A DNA stretch of 64,000 nt from Notospermus geniculatus. Its lineage: Eukaryota; Nemertea; Pilidiophora; Heteronemertea; Lineidae. This document shows, piece after piece, positions 1-10,734 of this stretch. The stretch is taken from positions 6,610-70,609 of the forward strand of contig NMRB01002002.1 of NCBI GenBank assembly GCA_002633025.1, read 5' to 3'. Both the position numbers and the translations under genes were made by a program. A model generated the notes under the pieces. That model was given only the letters and a program-made list of their open reading frames with translations, made no database searches and was not told the origin of the DNA. Every line of letters starts with the position of its first letter. The stretch's first letter is position 1.

Positions 1-714
1 GAACCAAACGAAAAAAAAACACCAAGAGCAATGTTGAAGTTCATCACTTCACAACAAAAATTGCTTCCAAAACACTCATAACATTCATCTTTTGGAAAGT
101 ATCTAACCTTTCAGACCTGGATACAACTACCAACTATTCGATGGTACTGCTTGTTTTTGAGGTCATCTAATAGTTTATGTACTATAGTCTCCCAATTGAG
201 TGTGGAAGAAGAAAGAAAGAAGGAAAGAAATAAAAATTTCCTACCTACCCAGTGATATCAAGATGGTCCCTACATTGATATGTAGGGACCATAATAACGG
301 GATTGTTACTTTACCAATGGCCTCATCAACTCACCAGTTGTCGTACCAACGGGGTGATCCCTTATGACGTCACTACAGCGAGGACACGTCCCTACCGACC
401 AGCTGTACGAGGCAATACCAGAATGTTGATCACTAAAGCCCTCCCAGTATGCTGAGATGGTACTGGCATCCTTTTGATAGTCTTGGTCCTTTTTGTCCGC
501 TGTTGCTTGGTCCCTTCGCCCGTCAAAGACGTGTCCTTTGGTGGGTGGTGAGGCGTCGTACGTCTTCGGCCAATCAGTGGCCGTGCTCGGGAGGCCAGCT
601 CTGTTTATTGCCTACAAAAGGAGTACATGTACATCCTGATGGGGATCTTAGCACACTGCCGCAATAGGACCTGTTTTTTGGTGTGCTGCCCTCTATCGTA
701 GCTATGAGCCCCAT
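1..714. other. No gene recognised
   Basis: Contains a short AG-rich run (about 205-230) and a local inverted repeat 'TGGTCCCTACAT...ATGTAGGGACCA' (265-292). A 72-codon frame at 449 has no recognisable features. No continuation of the FN3-like gene was found here. Confidence 0.5.
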
Positions 715-716
715 TA

Positions 717-1080
717 GTGAGGTTTCGCAAATCTGACGAAAGACGAAGTACGAAATACGAATTTGGACTTCATTTCCATGACGTAATGTATTTCAGGAGA
801 TGGTTGGTACCACAAATATCGCCTGCTGCAAGGGCCTCTTTTAGCGTATCTAGTGACGCGGCCCGGTAGAGTTACGGTGTATATTAAACCTTGAAATTTA
901 TCTTTAGTTTCCACTTTTTGTAAATACGAAGTGGAAATTTAAAAATTCAAGATGCACCATAACTCTCTGGGTCTGATATGCTAAAAGACGCTCTGGCAGA
1001 AGGGACATTTGTGGTACCGACCATCTCCAGAAATGCATTAGGTCCTGGAAATGAAGCTGAATTTCGTACTTCATGTAAAA
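717..1080. repeat. MITE family V ('GTGAGGTTTCGCAAATCTGACG'), copy 1
   Basis: The left end reads GTGAGGTTTCGCAAATCTGA, then the 'TTTCAGGAGATGGTTGGTAC' segment and its inverted partner near 1010-1040. Related copies lie at 25530-26400 (degraded), 35390-35709 and 43312-44524, with end fragments at 34044-34077 and 43275-43312. Confidence 0.6.
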
Positions 1081-1374
1081 TTCATTGTGTAAAATTTTAA
1101 ATTTCTGAAATATCGTTAATACGTTCAAATTCATTGATACCTACAACATGCCATATTTTTTTCAAATCAGCAAAATCATCATTTTAAGCATTTTTATTGC
1201 ATTCCAAGGGACCACTTCAAAGCATATGGTACAACCAATAGGCCTAACAGTCACAGTATTAGCTCATTCACTACAAAGATCTTCAGCCTATGGACACTAG
1301 TGACATCACAACTCATGGCAATAGTCTCCATGGATTGATAAAAATTCAAAAGTTTACAATGAGTGGAGTCTCCC

Positions 1375-1556
1375 TAAAGGCGCCGCTCCACGTGACAGTT
1401 TTCTATCAAAAGTTTTCTGTCAGACTCAGATAGTCAATTTTTGCTCTCAGACAGCAATTACTGGTGTCCTACAGTACTGTATGACAGCAATTATTGCTGT
1501 CTGAGAGCAATAATTGACTATCTGACAGAAAACTGTCACGTGGAGCAGCGCCTTAA
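1375..1556. repeat. Palindromic MITE family C ('CTCCACGTGACAG')
   Basis: The ends TAAAGGCGCCGCTCCACGTG and CACGTGGAGCAGCGCCTTAA are inverted; the interior repeats 'CAGATAGTCAATTATTGCT' on both strands. Other copies at 22315-22492 and 39980-40166, which are equivalent sites in the two units. Confidence 0.75.
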
Positions 1557-1567
1557 GGCATCCCTTT

Positions 1568-1675
1568 CATAGAAGTATACGGTATACTAAAATGCCGGTT
1601 AACAATGGCTTCCCGAGGATTCACGACCGTGAAGCCATTGTTAATCGAGGTTTTCGTATACCGTTTACTTCTATG
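1568..1675. repeat. Short palindrome (108 bp)
   Basis: Inverted ends CATAGAAGTATACGGTATAC / GTATACCGTTTACTTCTATG with an inner inverted pair AACAATGGCTTC / GAAGCCATTGTT. It abuts the preceding MITE. Confidence 0.6.
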
Positions 1676-1713
1676 TAAGAGAAGCCTTAAATACATGAAG
1701 TAATGAATCATAC

Positions 1714-1885
1714 CATCACAGATACATAGTACACGTGACCTTCATGGAGTTTGAGCTCGTCGGAGACATCACGTGTCTGGGTCGTTCGTTTCTTTGGCAT
1801 GACGTCAGCATAACCCGGCTTTGAACCCACGTACCAATAGTAATGCGAGATACCAGATTCCTTGTCGTAGAATAAGCCATCGTAG
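1714..1885 (-). CDS. FN3-like gene copy A, exon 15 (most 3' recognised)
   Basis: Acceptor ctcgttgtag precedes the exon; donor GTATGA follows 'YYVSVM'. It starts in phase 2 and ends in phase 0 (172 nt). It encodes 'ESGISHYYWYVGSKPGYADV', the strongest module signature in the window, then 'LKLHEGHVYYVSV'. The C of the acceptor side completes a Ser codon with the AG ending exon 14. No continuation was found at 1-1713, so the 3' end of the gene is unseen. There is no counterpart in copy B. Confidence 0.7.
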
Positions 1886-1950
1886 CTACAACGAGGATTA
1901 TTATGAAATAATTATAGTTTTGACCAAAAAGTCGCCCATACCTTACCATA

Positions 1951-2231
1951 CACGATCAAAATTATTGTACAATATGGGGCCCAAAATAGGGGCATGTGCT
2001 TCTGGAATGAATGGACATTTTGATCCTCATTTTGATCCTCATATTGTGCAATAATATTGCACGTGTATTGCTGCTTAAAGGGGCCCATCCACACACAATA
2101 TTATTGCACAATATAGGGCCCAAAATAGGGGCATGTGCTTCTGGCATGATGGCTGGAAGAAAGGTTGACAATAATATTGCCCATTTTGATCCTCATATTG
2201 TGCAATAATATTGCACGTGGATGGGCCGCTT
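1951..2231. repeat. MITE family G ('GGGGCATGTGCTTCTGG'), two tandem copies
   Basis: Two head-to-tail units share ACAATATNGGGCCCAAAATA, GGGGCATGTGCTTCTGG and TATTGTGCAATAATATTGCA. A third copy is at 45543-45722. The interior is built on AATATTATTGCACAAT inverted motifs. Confidence 0.65.
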
Positions 2232-2398
2232 TAGAGTGACCATTGCGTTGCCCAAATCGGCATTATTTCCATGGTGAATCAATGCACGGCAGTTGGCGTT
2301 TGGATTATGCTTAGCTAAACTTTAGAGGCCCCGATCGGAAGTGACGAACTCCATGGCTCGCACTTAATGGAAATCCTTTTGTTCGATGCGGCTTATTA

Positions 2399-2547
2399 GG
2401 GAGGTTAAGAAATCAAACGATAAACGTAAACGTGAACGACAACGTTAATTTTGTACCGTGAATGCAATATAAAATCTGATGAATGTGTAGTATGAAAAAT
2501 AACGTTGTCGTAAAGATTACGTTTATCATTTGACTTCTTAACCTCCC
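2399..2547. mobile_element. TA-flanked MITE family K, copy 1
   Basis: The ends GGGAGGTTAAGAAATCAAAC / CATTTGACTTCTTAACCTCC are inverted, with TA on both sides (Tc1/mariner-type target). The core has ACGACAACGTTA / TAACGTTGTCGT arms around GTACCG...GCAATATA. Confidence 0.75.
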
Positions 2548-2666
2548 TATTCCGTCAATCGACGACCTTTTTGGGGCACTGATCGGGATTAAATTCGTTT
2601 CGGGTTTTTCACTGTCCAGTTGACCAACTGATTTCGTAATTATCATAACATATGCAAATTACTGAC

Positions 2667-2910
2667 CTGACCTCCACCTTTCTGCTCGTCGTGAAATGCT
2701 TTCCAAGGCTAACACTTGTTTTTAACGGAGGCGTTGTGTCTATTATGACACCAGGACTCGTCGCGGTCGCTGATCGCCCGACATAATCCGTGCCTCTAAC
2801 TGTGGCATAATATGTGTGACCGTCTTGGAGTTTGAGTCCATGGGCCACGTATTTCGTTTCCAATCCCACCTCCTTATAGTCGACGATGTCGCTGTACCCC
2901 GGATGTGAAC
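2667..2910 (-). CDS. FN3-like gene copy A, exon 14
   Basis: 244 nt, starting in phase 1 after 'gattacag' and ending in phase 2 at AG|GTCAGT. It encodes 'GSHPGYSDIVDYKEVGL' followed by 'LQDGHTYYATVRGTDYVG' and 'GVIIDTTPP', i.e. the end of one module and the linker to the next. The split Gly codon joins 'YAVAVG' of exon 13, giving the expected W/AVG-S-x-PG motif. No counterpart in copy B. Confidence 0.75.
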
Positions 2911-3307
2911 CTGTAATCAGATAGGCATAGGGGCATGCTTACACCACGGCCGGAAGATATTCTTTGAAGGAAGTTGAAGGGAATTGTTGCGGCAGTTAAA
3001 AATGACACTAAGAAAAATTTCGTGGTCCACGTGTCGAAATTTTCAATTTCAAAATTACAAATTTCCTATTTCAGCGGATTACATCCCTAGATATAAAGCC
3101 TAGATTTGCAGTTGTCCGTGGTCTAAATGCTATTCGAAGGCAGCAAAGCCAAAGCAGTTGTGTAAATATACTCTAACATGAAGTAGGCAATAAATTCTAG
3201 ATGTGAGTGAATTAATAGATTCAAGATGGCGGCGTTTGATTCTGTACTCAGACACCTTGACTAGTTACCAGACTAGTTACTAGTTACCAGTTCAGTTCAC
3301 TTTAACT

Positions 3308-3564
3308 TAAAGGAGTTCGACGTCCAAGTTGTAAACAAACCAGTTGTTTACAAACAGTGGTCGGCAAACTAGTTTTATTCCTTCATGAAGGTGGCAGCAC
3401 CAGTAGCGCCCCGTGATCGTTAGACTGGTGCCCGGTCCAATGCAACTCACTCACGATATTCACGTCAGTACATATCACCGACAATAGGTGGCAGCACCGC
3501 AGGCGTCGCGTGGATAGATAACCAGTGAGTGAGTGTTTACAACTTGGACGTCCAGCTCCTTTAA
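3308..3564. repeat. Palindromic MITE ('GACGTCCAAGTTGTAAACAA')
   Basis: The left TTAAAGGAGTTCGACGTCCA and right TGGACGTCCAGCTCCTTTAA arms are inverted with TTAA outermost; TTGTAAAC / GTTTACAA is next. Intronic. Confidence 0.65.
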
Positions 3565-3697
3565 TGCATCAGAATGAAATTAATTTTTGTCGAGATGTTA
3601 CAATTGTATAATGTATTGTCGTTGACATGGGTACGAAGGATATCGAACGCGGTATGTCACGAGGGAACGCACACGCTGGAATATGACGCACGCTTAC

Positions 3698-3860
3698 CCA
3701 CAGCAACCGCATAAGACTTGATTCCCGTTTTATGAGGCGCTTTGCCTCGTTCCTCCACGTCGACGAATTCTGACCAGTTGATGTCCAGCTCTGTGTTAGA
3801 GGTCTGAAGAATGGAAGGAGAAAAGTTAGCTGCTTCTCCATATAAAGGTTTCCCTTCTTG
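3698..3860 (-). CDS. FN3-like gene copy A, exon 13
   Basis: 163 nt. The acceptor ...ctcagacag|CAA was chosen because it gives phase 0 after exon 12; an AG 4 bases upstream would break the frame. The donor is G|GTAAGC (phase 1). It encodes 'NTELDINWSEFVDVEERG' and 'GIKSYAVAVG', a module start with the conserved W...F.D pattern. No counterpart in copy B. Confidence 0.7.
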
Positions 3861-4329
3861 CTGTCTGAGTAAAAATACGTAATGAATGTAGACCCAGGAT
3901 GAACAACTTAACACTATGTAAACAAAGCACATCGCGGGAAAAAGTATATTACAAGGTAAGTTTTTAGCACTTAGGTTCAGCTAGATTTTAGTAATGTAGA
4001 CGCGCGCCGGGGTCTCAGGCGATTTTTTTCAGGTTTGACACGGGTCTCAAAAAACCCGGGGATATGCGTCTACGTCATAATCCTTGCATAATTAGCTCAT
4101 TCATGCATAATTAGCCATGGCTCTGGAGGGAAACTTTACAAAATACAAATGTATTAGAAAAGGTGTGAATTGCTAATTTTCACGCCTGATAAACAAGTAT
4201 TAAATGCAAAATGTTGGGATAAGATGTGGTTTTATTCTCCAATACACATACCAGAAAGCTGGAATGATTTTAGAAGTACATAGTCAACAAAATATTTTGC
4301 TTTTGGTCTCACTGACTTCAGTAATTTCT

Positions 4330-4578
4330 AAAGTGCTTTTCAGAATGTCCAGTCATTTTTACACTCCTTTTACCTTGCAATAGAACCTAACCGTCAGTTA
4401 CGTGTGCATGATTGTATGATTATCTTGAATCAGAGTGTACACCTGAACAAGGTCCCATTAGAAGTCGGTCAACCAAATCGGCATGTGCACACGTAACTGG
4501 CCAAGTTGTGGTTTGTGGTTAGGTTCCATTGCAAGGTAAAGTGAGTGCAAAAATGACTGGACATTCTGAAAAGCACTT
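4330..4578. repeat. Palindromic MITE ('AAGTGCTTTTCAGAATGTCC')
   Basis: Inverted arms AAGTGCTTTTCAGAATGTCC and GGACATTCTGAAAAGCACTT, followed inward by CCTTGCAATAGAACCTAACC and its complement. Confidence 0.65.
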
Positions 4579-4652
4579 CCATCCAATATGGCAGCATAAA
4601 CGAAGGGCTAAACAGGAAGTGACGTCACATGCATACCCTCTCTACCTATGTA

Positions 4653-4878
4653 TGCAGGCACGGATCAAGAGGGGGCGGAAGGGACGTACGTACGCCCCCC
4701 CCCCCCTATTTTTGGCAGAGTAGTGATTTTTTAGCAAGAAAAATTTAATCACATAAAAATTCAAGTATTTTGCTCCCAGATGCCAGGAAAATGCTTCGTG
4801 CTTTCGGTGCTCACCACCTCCGTCGGGTGACGTCGAGCTACGCCCCCCCTTTCTGTCAATCATGGATCCGTGCCTGCT
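4653..4878. repeat. Inverted repeat with C-rich centre
   Basis: Ends GCAGGCACGGATC / GATCCGTGCCTGC are inverted around two C-homopolymer runs. Confidence 0.5.
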
Positions 4879-4918
4879 ATGGCTAACTGAACACTGGTGA
4901 CTAATGCAATGCTCTTAC

Positions 4919-5133
4919 CACGTAAAATGCATCTTCTTTCTTCTCGGAACCGACCCAAACTTTCCCTGGTTTAGGGTCGGTAAGATCCACCGTGATACCA
5001 TCGCTGCAACTGTTCACCTCTGGGAGGGTTTCTGTCCATTTTTCATGTTTGATGGTGATAGAATCGGCGTGAACACAAATGTAATATCGCTTTCCGTGTT
5101 CTAGGGTCATTTCTATATTCACGTATTCAGTTT
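4919..5133 (-). CDS. FN3-like gene copy A, exon 12
   Basis: 215 nt, acceptor ctttttcag, donor GTAAGA, phases 1 to 0. It encodes 'LEHGKRYYICVHADSI', then the linker 'CSDGITVDLTDPKPGKVW'. It pairs with 24966-25183 in copy B, which has one extra codon (near 'VNVDKMSLEHG' against 'VNIEMTLEHG'). Homology between the two units begins just below this exon, at about 4905. Confidence 0.8.
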
Positions 5134-5178
5134 CTGAAAAAGAAGTTAAAAGTCGGTGAGGTGACATGGATCATAATA

Positions 5179-5631
5179 GGGAGTTTAAGAAATCAAACGA
5201 TCAACGTTAACTTTACGACAACAGTATTTTTGTACCGCAAATGCAATATTAAATAGAAATCGGGTTTCTAAGGTGAAAGGCAAATGCAATATTAGTATAT
5301 AATCTGGTAATTTCGCAGTATGAAAAATAACGTTGTCATAATCGGACGGATTAGGGAGTTTAAGAAATAAAACGAAAACGTTAACTTTACGACAACGTTA
5401 TTCGAGAGGTTAAGAAATCGCCTCGTTAACAGACGTTAACGTTATTGTTTCCATTGCAAATGTACGTCAGAAATAGCGTTAGCGTTAGTGTTATCGTTAA
5501 CGGAGTGGTTTCTTAACCTCTCGATTTTTTGTACCGAAAACGCAATACCGGTATATAATCTGGTGAATTCGCAGTATGAGAAATAATGTTGTCGTAAAGT
5601 TAACGTTGATCGTTTGATTTCTTAAACTCCC
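5179..5631. repeat. Nested family K MITEs
   Basis: A partial family K copy (5179 to about 5345) is followed by a second copy (5354-5631). The second holds another palindrome (about 5400-5527, ends CGAGAGGTTAAGAAATC / GGTTTCTTAACCTCTCG). Confidence 0.6.
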
Positions 5632-5749
5632 TTCAACTTTGTTTTAAGTTTTAAACTTTGTTTTAAAAACTTTGAGTGCAATCATCCAAAGAACTACGTG
5701 CAATTGTTAATGCCTCAAAGACAGGACGTTCAAGGAATTTGATCCATAC

Positions 5750-6007
5750 CAGTAGTTCCACATTTCTCTGCAGTGGGAGCAGCACACGGGTCTTTGTAAA
5801 TCATCTTATCTGGTCGTTTATAGTAGGAGTAGGCGCTCAGAGTTGGATCAGAAATAACAGCAAACTTGTACTTCTTGTGTCTGAGTCTTGGCCAGGTCGC
5901 TGACAGGATGTTGTTGTAAGGGGTAAAATCCTTGTCCGGGTATGGCCACAGTTTGTTTTTATCTTTCTTTATTTTCGTTCCTTTGGTTGGTATAGGTTTC
6001 TTGGTGG
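5750..6007 (-). CDS. FN3-like gene copy A, exon 11
   Basis: 258 nt, acceptor ttttctag, donor GTATGG, phases 1 to 1. It encodes 'ATKKPIPTKGTKIKKDKNK', 'PYNNILSATWPRLRHKKY' and 'DPCAAPTAEKCGTTG', a Lys-rich stretch with two cysteines. It has the same length as its copy B partner (27544-27801). Less obviously FN3-like than its neighbours. Confidence 0.8.
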
Positions 6008-6566
6008 CTAGAAAATGGAAAAGTGTCAATTTACAAGCGGGTGTGTTTCAAAAAGTGTTCCGTCCGACACCAGAAAATTTTCACCATTCATTTGTCAACT
6101 GGTGAAAGGCTGTTTGTTGAAACTCTAAAATATTCATGTCAGATCTAGGTATCATGGAACTCTAAACTATGGCACTGCAAACTAATTGATCTATTAACCC
6201 TTTAAAGTCTGACAGCAGAAAGTAGTTTAATTTCGTGTCGGGCGGAACGATAGATTTTGCTGGTAAGCTCAATATTTTTTGATACCCTCCTTCAAATGAG
6301 TGTACACTGTACATCACAGATGGAGAAACTAATAGTTAAAGGTCTATATTATCAAATCCTAACATTTGATTTTTGGAAAATCAATGGCACAAATCTTTGT
6401 GATCATTCAAAGTTAAATTTTGCCCCATTTTCTTGGGTGACCAATTTTGAAACACACCCAAGCAGGGGTGACAGGAAATAATGTGCCTATGAAAAACTGT
6501 CCTAGGAACAAAAGATCCAATTGTTACATTCGAATCTCTGGTGAATAGGTTCTATAGCCATGCACC

Positions 6567-6944
6567 TTAAAGGGAGACATGCGAAAAATATTGCCCGGCA
6601 GGCACAAGTTGTCTGAGTTGTAGCGCCGTCTGTTAATACACGGTGACACTACGCTATATCACAGGCACCTGTACAGCTATCAGTGAGTTTCGAACACTTT
6701 TCTAACCAAACGTATCTAAAAAACACAACACGTATCTAAAAGCACACCACGAGCTCATAAATTCGTGAGCTCGGGGTGTGTTTTTTACAAACTAGTGTTT
6801 TTTGGTTAGATACGTGTTCTAAGCTCACTAATAGCTCTACAGGCGCCTGTGATGTAGCGTAGTGTCACCGTGTATTAACAGACGGCGCTACAACTCAGAC
6901 AACTTGTGCCCGCCGGGCAATATTTTTCGCATGTCTCCCTTTAA
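6567..6944. mobile_element. TTAA-flanked MITE family P, copy 1
   Basis: Both borders are TTAA (6567-6570, 6941-6944). The TIRs AGGGAGACATGCGAAAAATA / TATTTTTCGCATGTCTCCCT continue as a long hairpin through CGCCGTCTGTTAATACACGG. A TTAA target is the hallmark of piggyBac-type non-autonomous elements. Other copies at 23114-23332 (truncated), 31930-32247 and 41698-42102. Confidence 0.7.
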
Positions 6945-7071
6945 TCTGTCACTGCACAATAGAAGCAGACACTTTTTACAGGGGACAATCTTTACTGTTA
7001 CAGCTGCTGCTCCACGTGAGAGTTTTCTCGCACGAGATGGCTCTCAATCCTTCCCTGGCTCTGAACTGTAC

Positions 7072-7255
7072 CTTTGTCAATTTCCGGTGTCCCATAGGCG
7101 TCGATGACCGTCGGTACGTAGGGTTTCAAATCATTACATGGCTTGATCTCCTTAGATATGGTTGTACCGAGTCCCGACTTGGAAACACCTCGTAAGGCGA
7201 AACGATAGCATTCCTTAAAGGCGAGGGGGTGGGGCAAGACGACACTGAATTCACC
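7072..7255 (-). CDS. FN3-like gene copy A, exon 10
   Basis: 184 nt, acceptor cacttccag, donor GTACAG, phases 0 to 1. It encodes 'GEFSVVLPHPLAFKECYRFA' and a linker ending 'VIDAYGTPEIDK'. It has the same length as copy B 28577-28760. Confidence 0.8.
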
Positions 7256-7340
7256 CTGGAAGTGGGAGAATTGGATACAAAATCAAATTTATTTGTCATT
7301 TTAAGAAATATTTATTTATTTTGCAGAAAACTGCCTTTTC

Positions 7341-7560
7341 TAAGCCCAATTCACACTGCCACGATTCCGACCACGAAGCCTCTACGAATCCTCTGAAATA
7401 TTTTCGTAGAGGGATCGTGGCCTTAGTGTTACAATGGGTGCGGATTATCACGAAAAACAAGAAGTCTGTAGGAAGGCATCACGAAGCCTATAGGAAAACC
7501 ACGAAAGCATTTCGTAGAGGCATCGTGGTCGGAATCGTGGCAGTGTGAATTGGGCTTTAA
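7341..7560. repeat. Palindromic MITE family H ('CACACTGCCACGATTCCGAC')
   Basis: Arms TAAGCCCAATTCACACTGCC and GGCAGTGTGAATTGGGCTTTAA. Absent from the equivalent copy B intron. Related copies at 15941-16439 and 16437-16643. Confidence 0.65.
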
Positions 7561-7659
7561 GGGATATCGCAAAGCCGCGAGGTGCCGTCACGAATACACT
7601 GCAAAGTTTTGTGGCTGTGTCATTTCAAATAACACTGCGCCAAATACGGCTGAGCGATT

Positions 7660-7946
7660 AAGGTAGATTCATACATGCACTTTTTGGGTTTTTTTGCGCT
7701 TCGCACTTGTCCGTTTCCTACATGTATGTGAGTGCGTGGTAGACAAAGTAATTTTATTGTTGGTACCACACATAAACATAGGGAACGGAAAAAACGCAAA
7801 GCGCAAAACAGAGAAGTATGAATCTAGCTATAAGGTAGATTCATATAGTTTGCATTTTGCGTTTTCTGCATGTCGGTTTCCTATGTGAGTGCGTGGTAGA
7901 ATGGAAAACCACAAGTGCAAAACGGAGAAGTATGAATATAGCTCTA
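7660..7946. repeat. Two adjacent MITEs ('GGTAGATTCATAC')
   Basis: Units 7660-7836 and 7831-7946 share AAGGTAGATTCATA ... GAAGTATGAATCTAGCT ends and a GAGTGCGTGGTAGA core. The same pair occurs in copy B (28942-29297), so it predates the duplication. Confidence 0.6.
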
Positions 7947-8041
7947 CTCTTCTGTGCGCACCTAGTTTCAGAAGTTTCCATCACCATTAGGTTACAAACG
8001 TTTGGCTTCCACAACATGTGCAATGTACGTAAAATGCATAC

Positions 8042-8215
8042 CTTGCTTGTATCTTTCACCTTGAAATCAGCTTTCGTCCAGCCCCCGGTAATGCGTTGGC
8101 CAGGTTGTTGATTTGCTGTCACTGCCCAGTAATAGTCATTGGTGAGTTGCCACGACTCAGTTTTATACTGAGTTGGAATGTCAGCAGTGGAGAATCGATC
8201 AAAAATTACCTTGAT
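8042..8215 (-). CDS. FN3-like gene copy A, exon 9
   Basis: 174 nt, acceptor cctcttttag, donor GTATGC, phases 0 to 0. It encodes 'IKVIFDRFSTADIPTQYKTE', 'SWQLTNDYYWAVTANQQPG' and 'GGWTKADFKVKDTSK'; YYWAV is the module core strand. It has the same length as copy B 29915-30088. Confidence 0.8.
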
Positions 8216-8290
8216 CTAAAAGAGGAAAAACACTATTACGGAAAACATGCATTTTGCTGGCTTCGGAACAAACGGTGAACCATTCTTCAC

Positions 8291-8550
8291 TAAAGGCCCG
8301 TCTACACGATCATACATTTGTTCAAAACATCATCATACATTTGTATGATGATGTTCATGGACAAATGTATGATCGGGTGTGGACCGTTTTCCGAACAAGC
8401 TTGAATGGCATCCAACACGTATGATGATGTTCAAACTTTTAGCTGCATTGTGTATATTAGACGGAAATCCACAACAAACTTGGACATCATCATACAAATG
8501 TATGATGATGTTTTGAACAAATGTATGATCGTGTAGACGGGCCTTTACGG
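8291..8550. repeat. Palindromic MITE ('AAGGCCCGTCTACACGATCA')
   Basis: Near-perfect inverted arms TAAAGGCCCGTCTACACGAT and ATCGTGTAGACGGGCCTTTA, plus inner CATCATCATACA hairpins. The B intron has the empty site (cttcacttacggcg). Confidence 0.75.
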
Positions 8551-8756
8551 CGTACGCGCATTATTGGTCTCTTAATCCATTGGCGTGTCTTGGCAATACA
8601 CAGGTGGGCCCAAGGCCTAGTCTGGTATTCACACATTCCTGTGTATTTCCAAGTCACGGCGCCCTCTTCCATCCTTTTCTTTGTCTGTCATGTCTTCACC
8701 TTGTTCGCACAATTTTTCAAACCTATGTAATTTGTTTTATACGGTACAATAAACTT

Positions 8757-8902
8757 ATGCCCGCTGTACACGATCAAATTTTTCATCCATGGAAATTCAG
8801 ATTCCAGGCCTATTGGGGCTTCAATGTATAAACCCGCATGTAGGCCTTTAATGAGCATATTCAAAAAATTGGATGAAAAATTTGATCGTGCACAGCGGGC
8901 AT
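8757..8902. repeat. Palindromic MITE ('GCCCGCTGTACACGATCAAA')
   Basis: Arms ATGCCCGCTGTACACGATCA / TGATCGTGCACAGCGGGCAT in inverted orientation, 146 bp. Confidence 0.65.
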
Positions 8903-9105
8903 TATTCGTAGTTCGTAATTCGTAATTCGGTCTCTCCGAAGTAGCAGGCATGCAGATTTGTTCTGTCACTAGTAACGATTGCTCTGATTGGTCGCTTTCA
9001 CGTAGAAAACCGTTCCTTCGCCGGACGAAATTTTTTGATTGGTCAATTTGGCACAAGGGGGATGCATTTGGATGAAAAGGAAGCGTTTTTATAGGATACA
9101 CATAC

Positions 9106-9332
9106 CGTTTTGGGGTCCTTGTACTCCACGGAGAGCGACGATCCAGGCAGAGGGGGTTTGGCAAGAACAATGACACCATTACTGTATATTGGGTCGAAAC
9201 AGACCGTGCCATGGCACCACTGTATAACATTCCGGTAGTATTTACCAGAGTTTAGACCAACGTTGCTTCTGGTTTGGTCATGGGCAGACTTACTGACGAG
9301 AACAAATGGTGCAAAAGTTTTCCAGGAATTGG
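9106..9332 (-). CDS. FN3-like gene copy A, exon 8
   Basis: 227 nt, acceptor tttttttcag, donor GTATGT, phases 1 to 0. It encodes 'ANSWKTFAPFVLVSKSAHDQ', 'GKYYRNVIQWCHGTVCFDP' and 'NGVIVLAKPPLPGSSLSVEY'. It has the same length as copy B 31079-31305. A 180-codon open frame at 8688-9230 overlaps it in another frame and is a shadow. Confidence 0.8.
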
Positions 9333-9399
9333 CTGAAAAAAATAAAATATTTATCTCATCCATCTAAACATGTTTGAACAAGAGCCCCATGGGCCTTGC

Positions 9400-10470
9400 G
9401 CTCAGCTGACTATGACCTGCCAACTCAAGAGGTTGAAACAGGGGAAACGAGATAACAAGTAAGAATAGTTCATCATTTTAATGGTTAGCAAGCAAATATA
9501 TACCCATCCTCTTGCAACAGGTCCTCTAAAACGCGCTCCCCTACTCGCACGTCCGAGGCCCTGTTGAAATTGGCGCCATTTAGCTGTGGAACCAGCGACA
9601 GAAAATCTATCGCTGAATACAACCAATCACAGCGAAGCTTCTATCTCGCCGTGGTCATTCCCAAATACGGCGACTTTAAAAATTTCTCGATTCGCTGACA
9701 ACTCGCTAATTTTTTAATATTCCTGAATTAACTTCGCGTCAAAATGATTCTCACGGACTATTTAGATAGCGAGTAAGTACCGATGGGTTCAAAACACGAA
9801 GGTATGATCAAGTTCATGGTGTGTGGGGCAGCTATCATTCGACAGCATGCATAAATTATGGAATGAGATACAGTGCTAGGAGACTGGTATCCGGTAACTC
9901 GTAACACCATATCTATGTGCATGCGTTGTAGTACCGTACTAGACGCGATGTTTGGTTGTTACATCAAGTGGTATTTCCCCACTGCACTGCATGGTTTATT
10001 TGTGAATTACCAACTGGCGAGTACACATGAGGGAACGTCCCTCTACTCCACCGAAATGGGGTGGGTTTCCCCAGGGCATTGTAACGCGCTATGCAGAGTG
10101 GAAATGCTCTGGGTTCTCAGGATGATATATACCGTTCCTCGTGGAAATCACTGGAAAGGGGTTAATATCACTTCGTGAACCGAAAAAGATATCTTATCAG
10201 ACCACTTGGGTAGGAAGGGGTTAATATCTCTTAGTGAAGCGAGATGACCTTTGGTCAGCTGAGCTAAAAATTACAGTTGGAAACTGTTGCAGTAATCACA
10301 CATGTATTTGGATGAGAATGACAGCTAAAAACGAGAGCTGTGGACCTTTCCAACTAAGATGGTGGCCTACTTCAGTTCTCCCGCAGACGACGTGGCCATT
10401 CATTGTCCAAGCATGGTACATGTATAACCGGAACACTACCAAACGCATCCTCTCAGACAATATATTTAAA
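9400..10470. other. Intron sequence, no gene recognised
   Basis: Only weak structure: a partial duplication around 10155-10245 ('GGGGTTAATATC(A/T)CTT(C/A)GTGAA'). Open frames here are short and featureless. Confidence 0.4.
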
Positions 10471-10473
10471 GCA

Positions 10474-10713
10474 TGGCGCACAAGAGCGATTTTTTGAGCG
10501 ATTTTCTAGGCGACTAGCCTTGCGACTACAGGAGCGACTGAACATATTTTTAGTTTTTTTAGTTTTTTTGACTCGTTTGCGACAAATGCTTCACTGGGAG
10601 ATCAGTGATGTCGCGGATGACATCACTGATCGACCTCAAAGGTAATTATCGCATGCGACCTAGTAGTCGCATCGGTAGTCGCCCCCATTTTAGTCGCTCG
10701 TGTGCGCCATGCT
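10474..10713. repeat. MITE family S ('GGCGCACANGAGCGA')
   Basis: Ends CATGGCGCACAAGAGCGATT / GTCGCTCGTGTGCGCCATG, with an inner ATCAGTGATGTC palindrome. Copies in reverse orientation at 22053-22313 and 39725-39967; a shorter one at 24037-24201. Confidence 0.65.
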
Positions 10714-10734
10714 TTACATGCATCTAAAAGTTTT

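Noticed and set aside
449-667. 72-codon plus frame near the window start
   Set aside because: No domain, splice context or homologous copy in the window.
8688-9230. 180-codon minus open frame
   Set aside because: It overlaps FN3-like exon 8 in a different frame and runs into MITE sequence; the exon frame has matching phases and a copy B partner.
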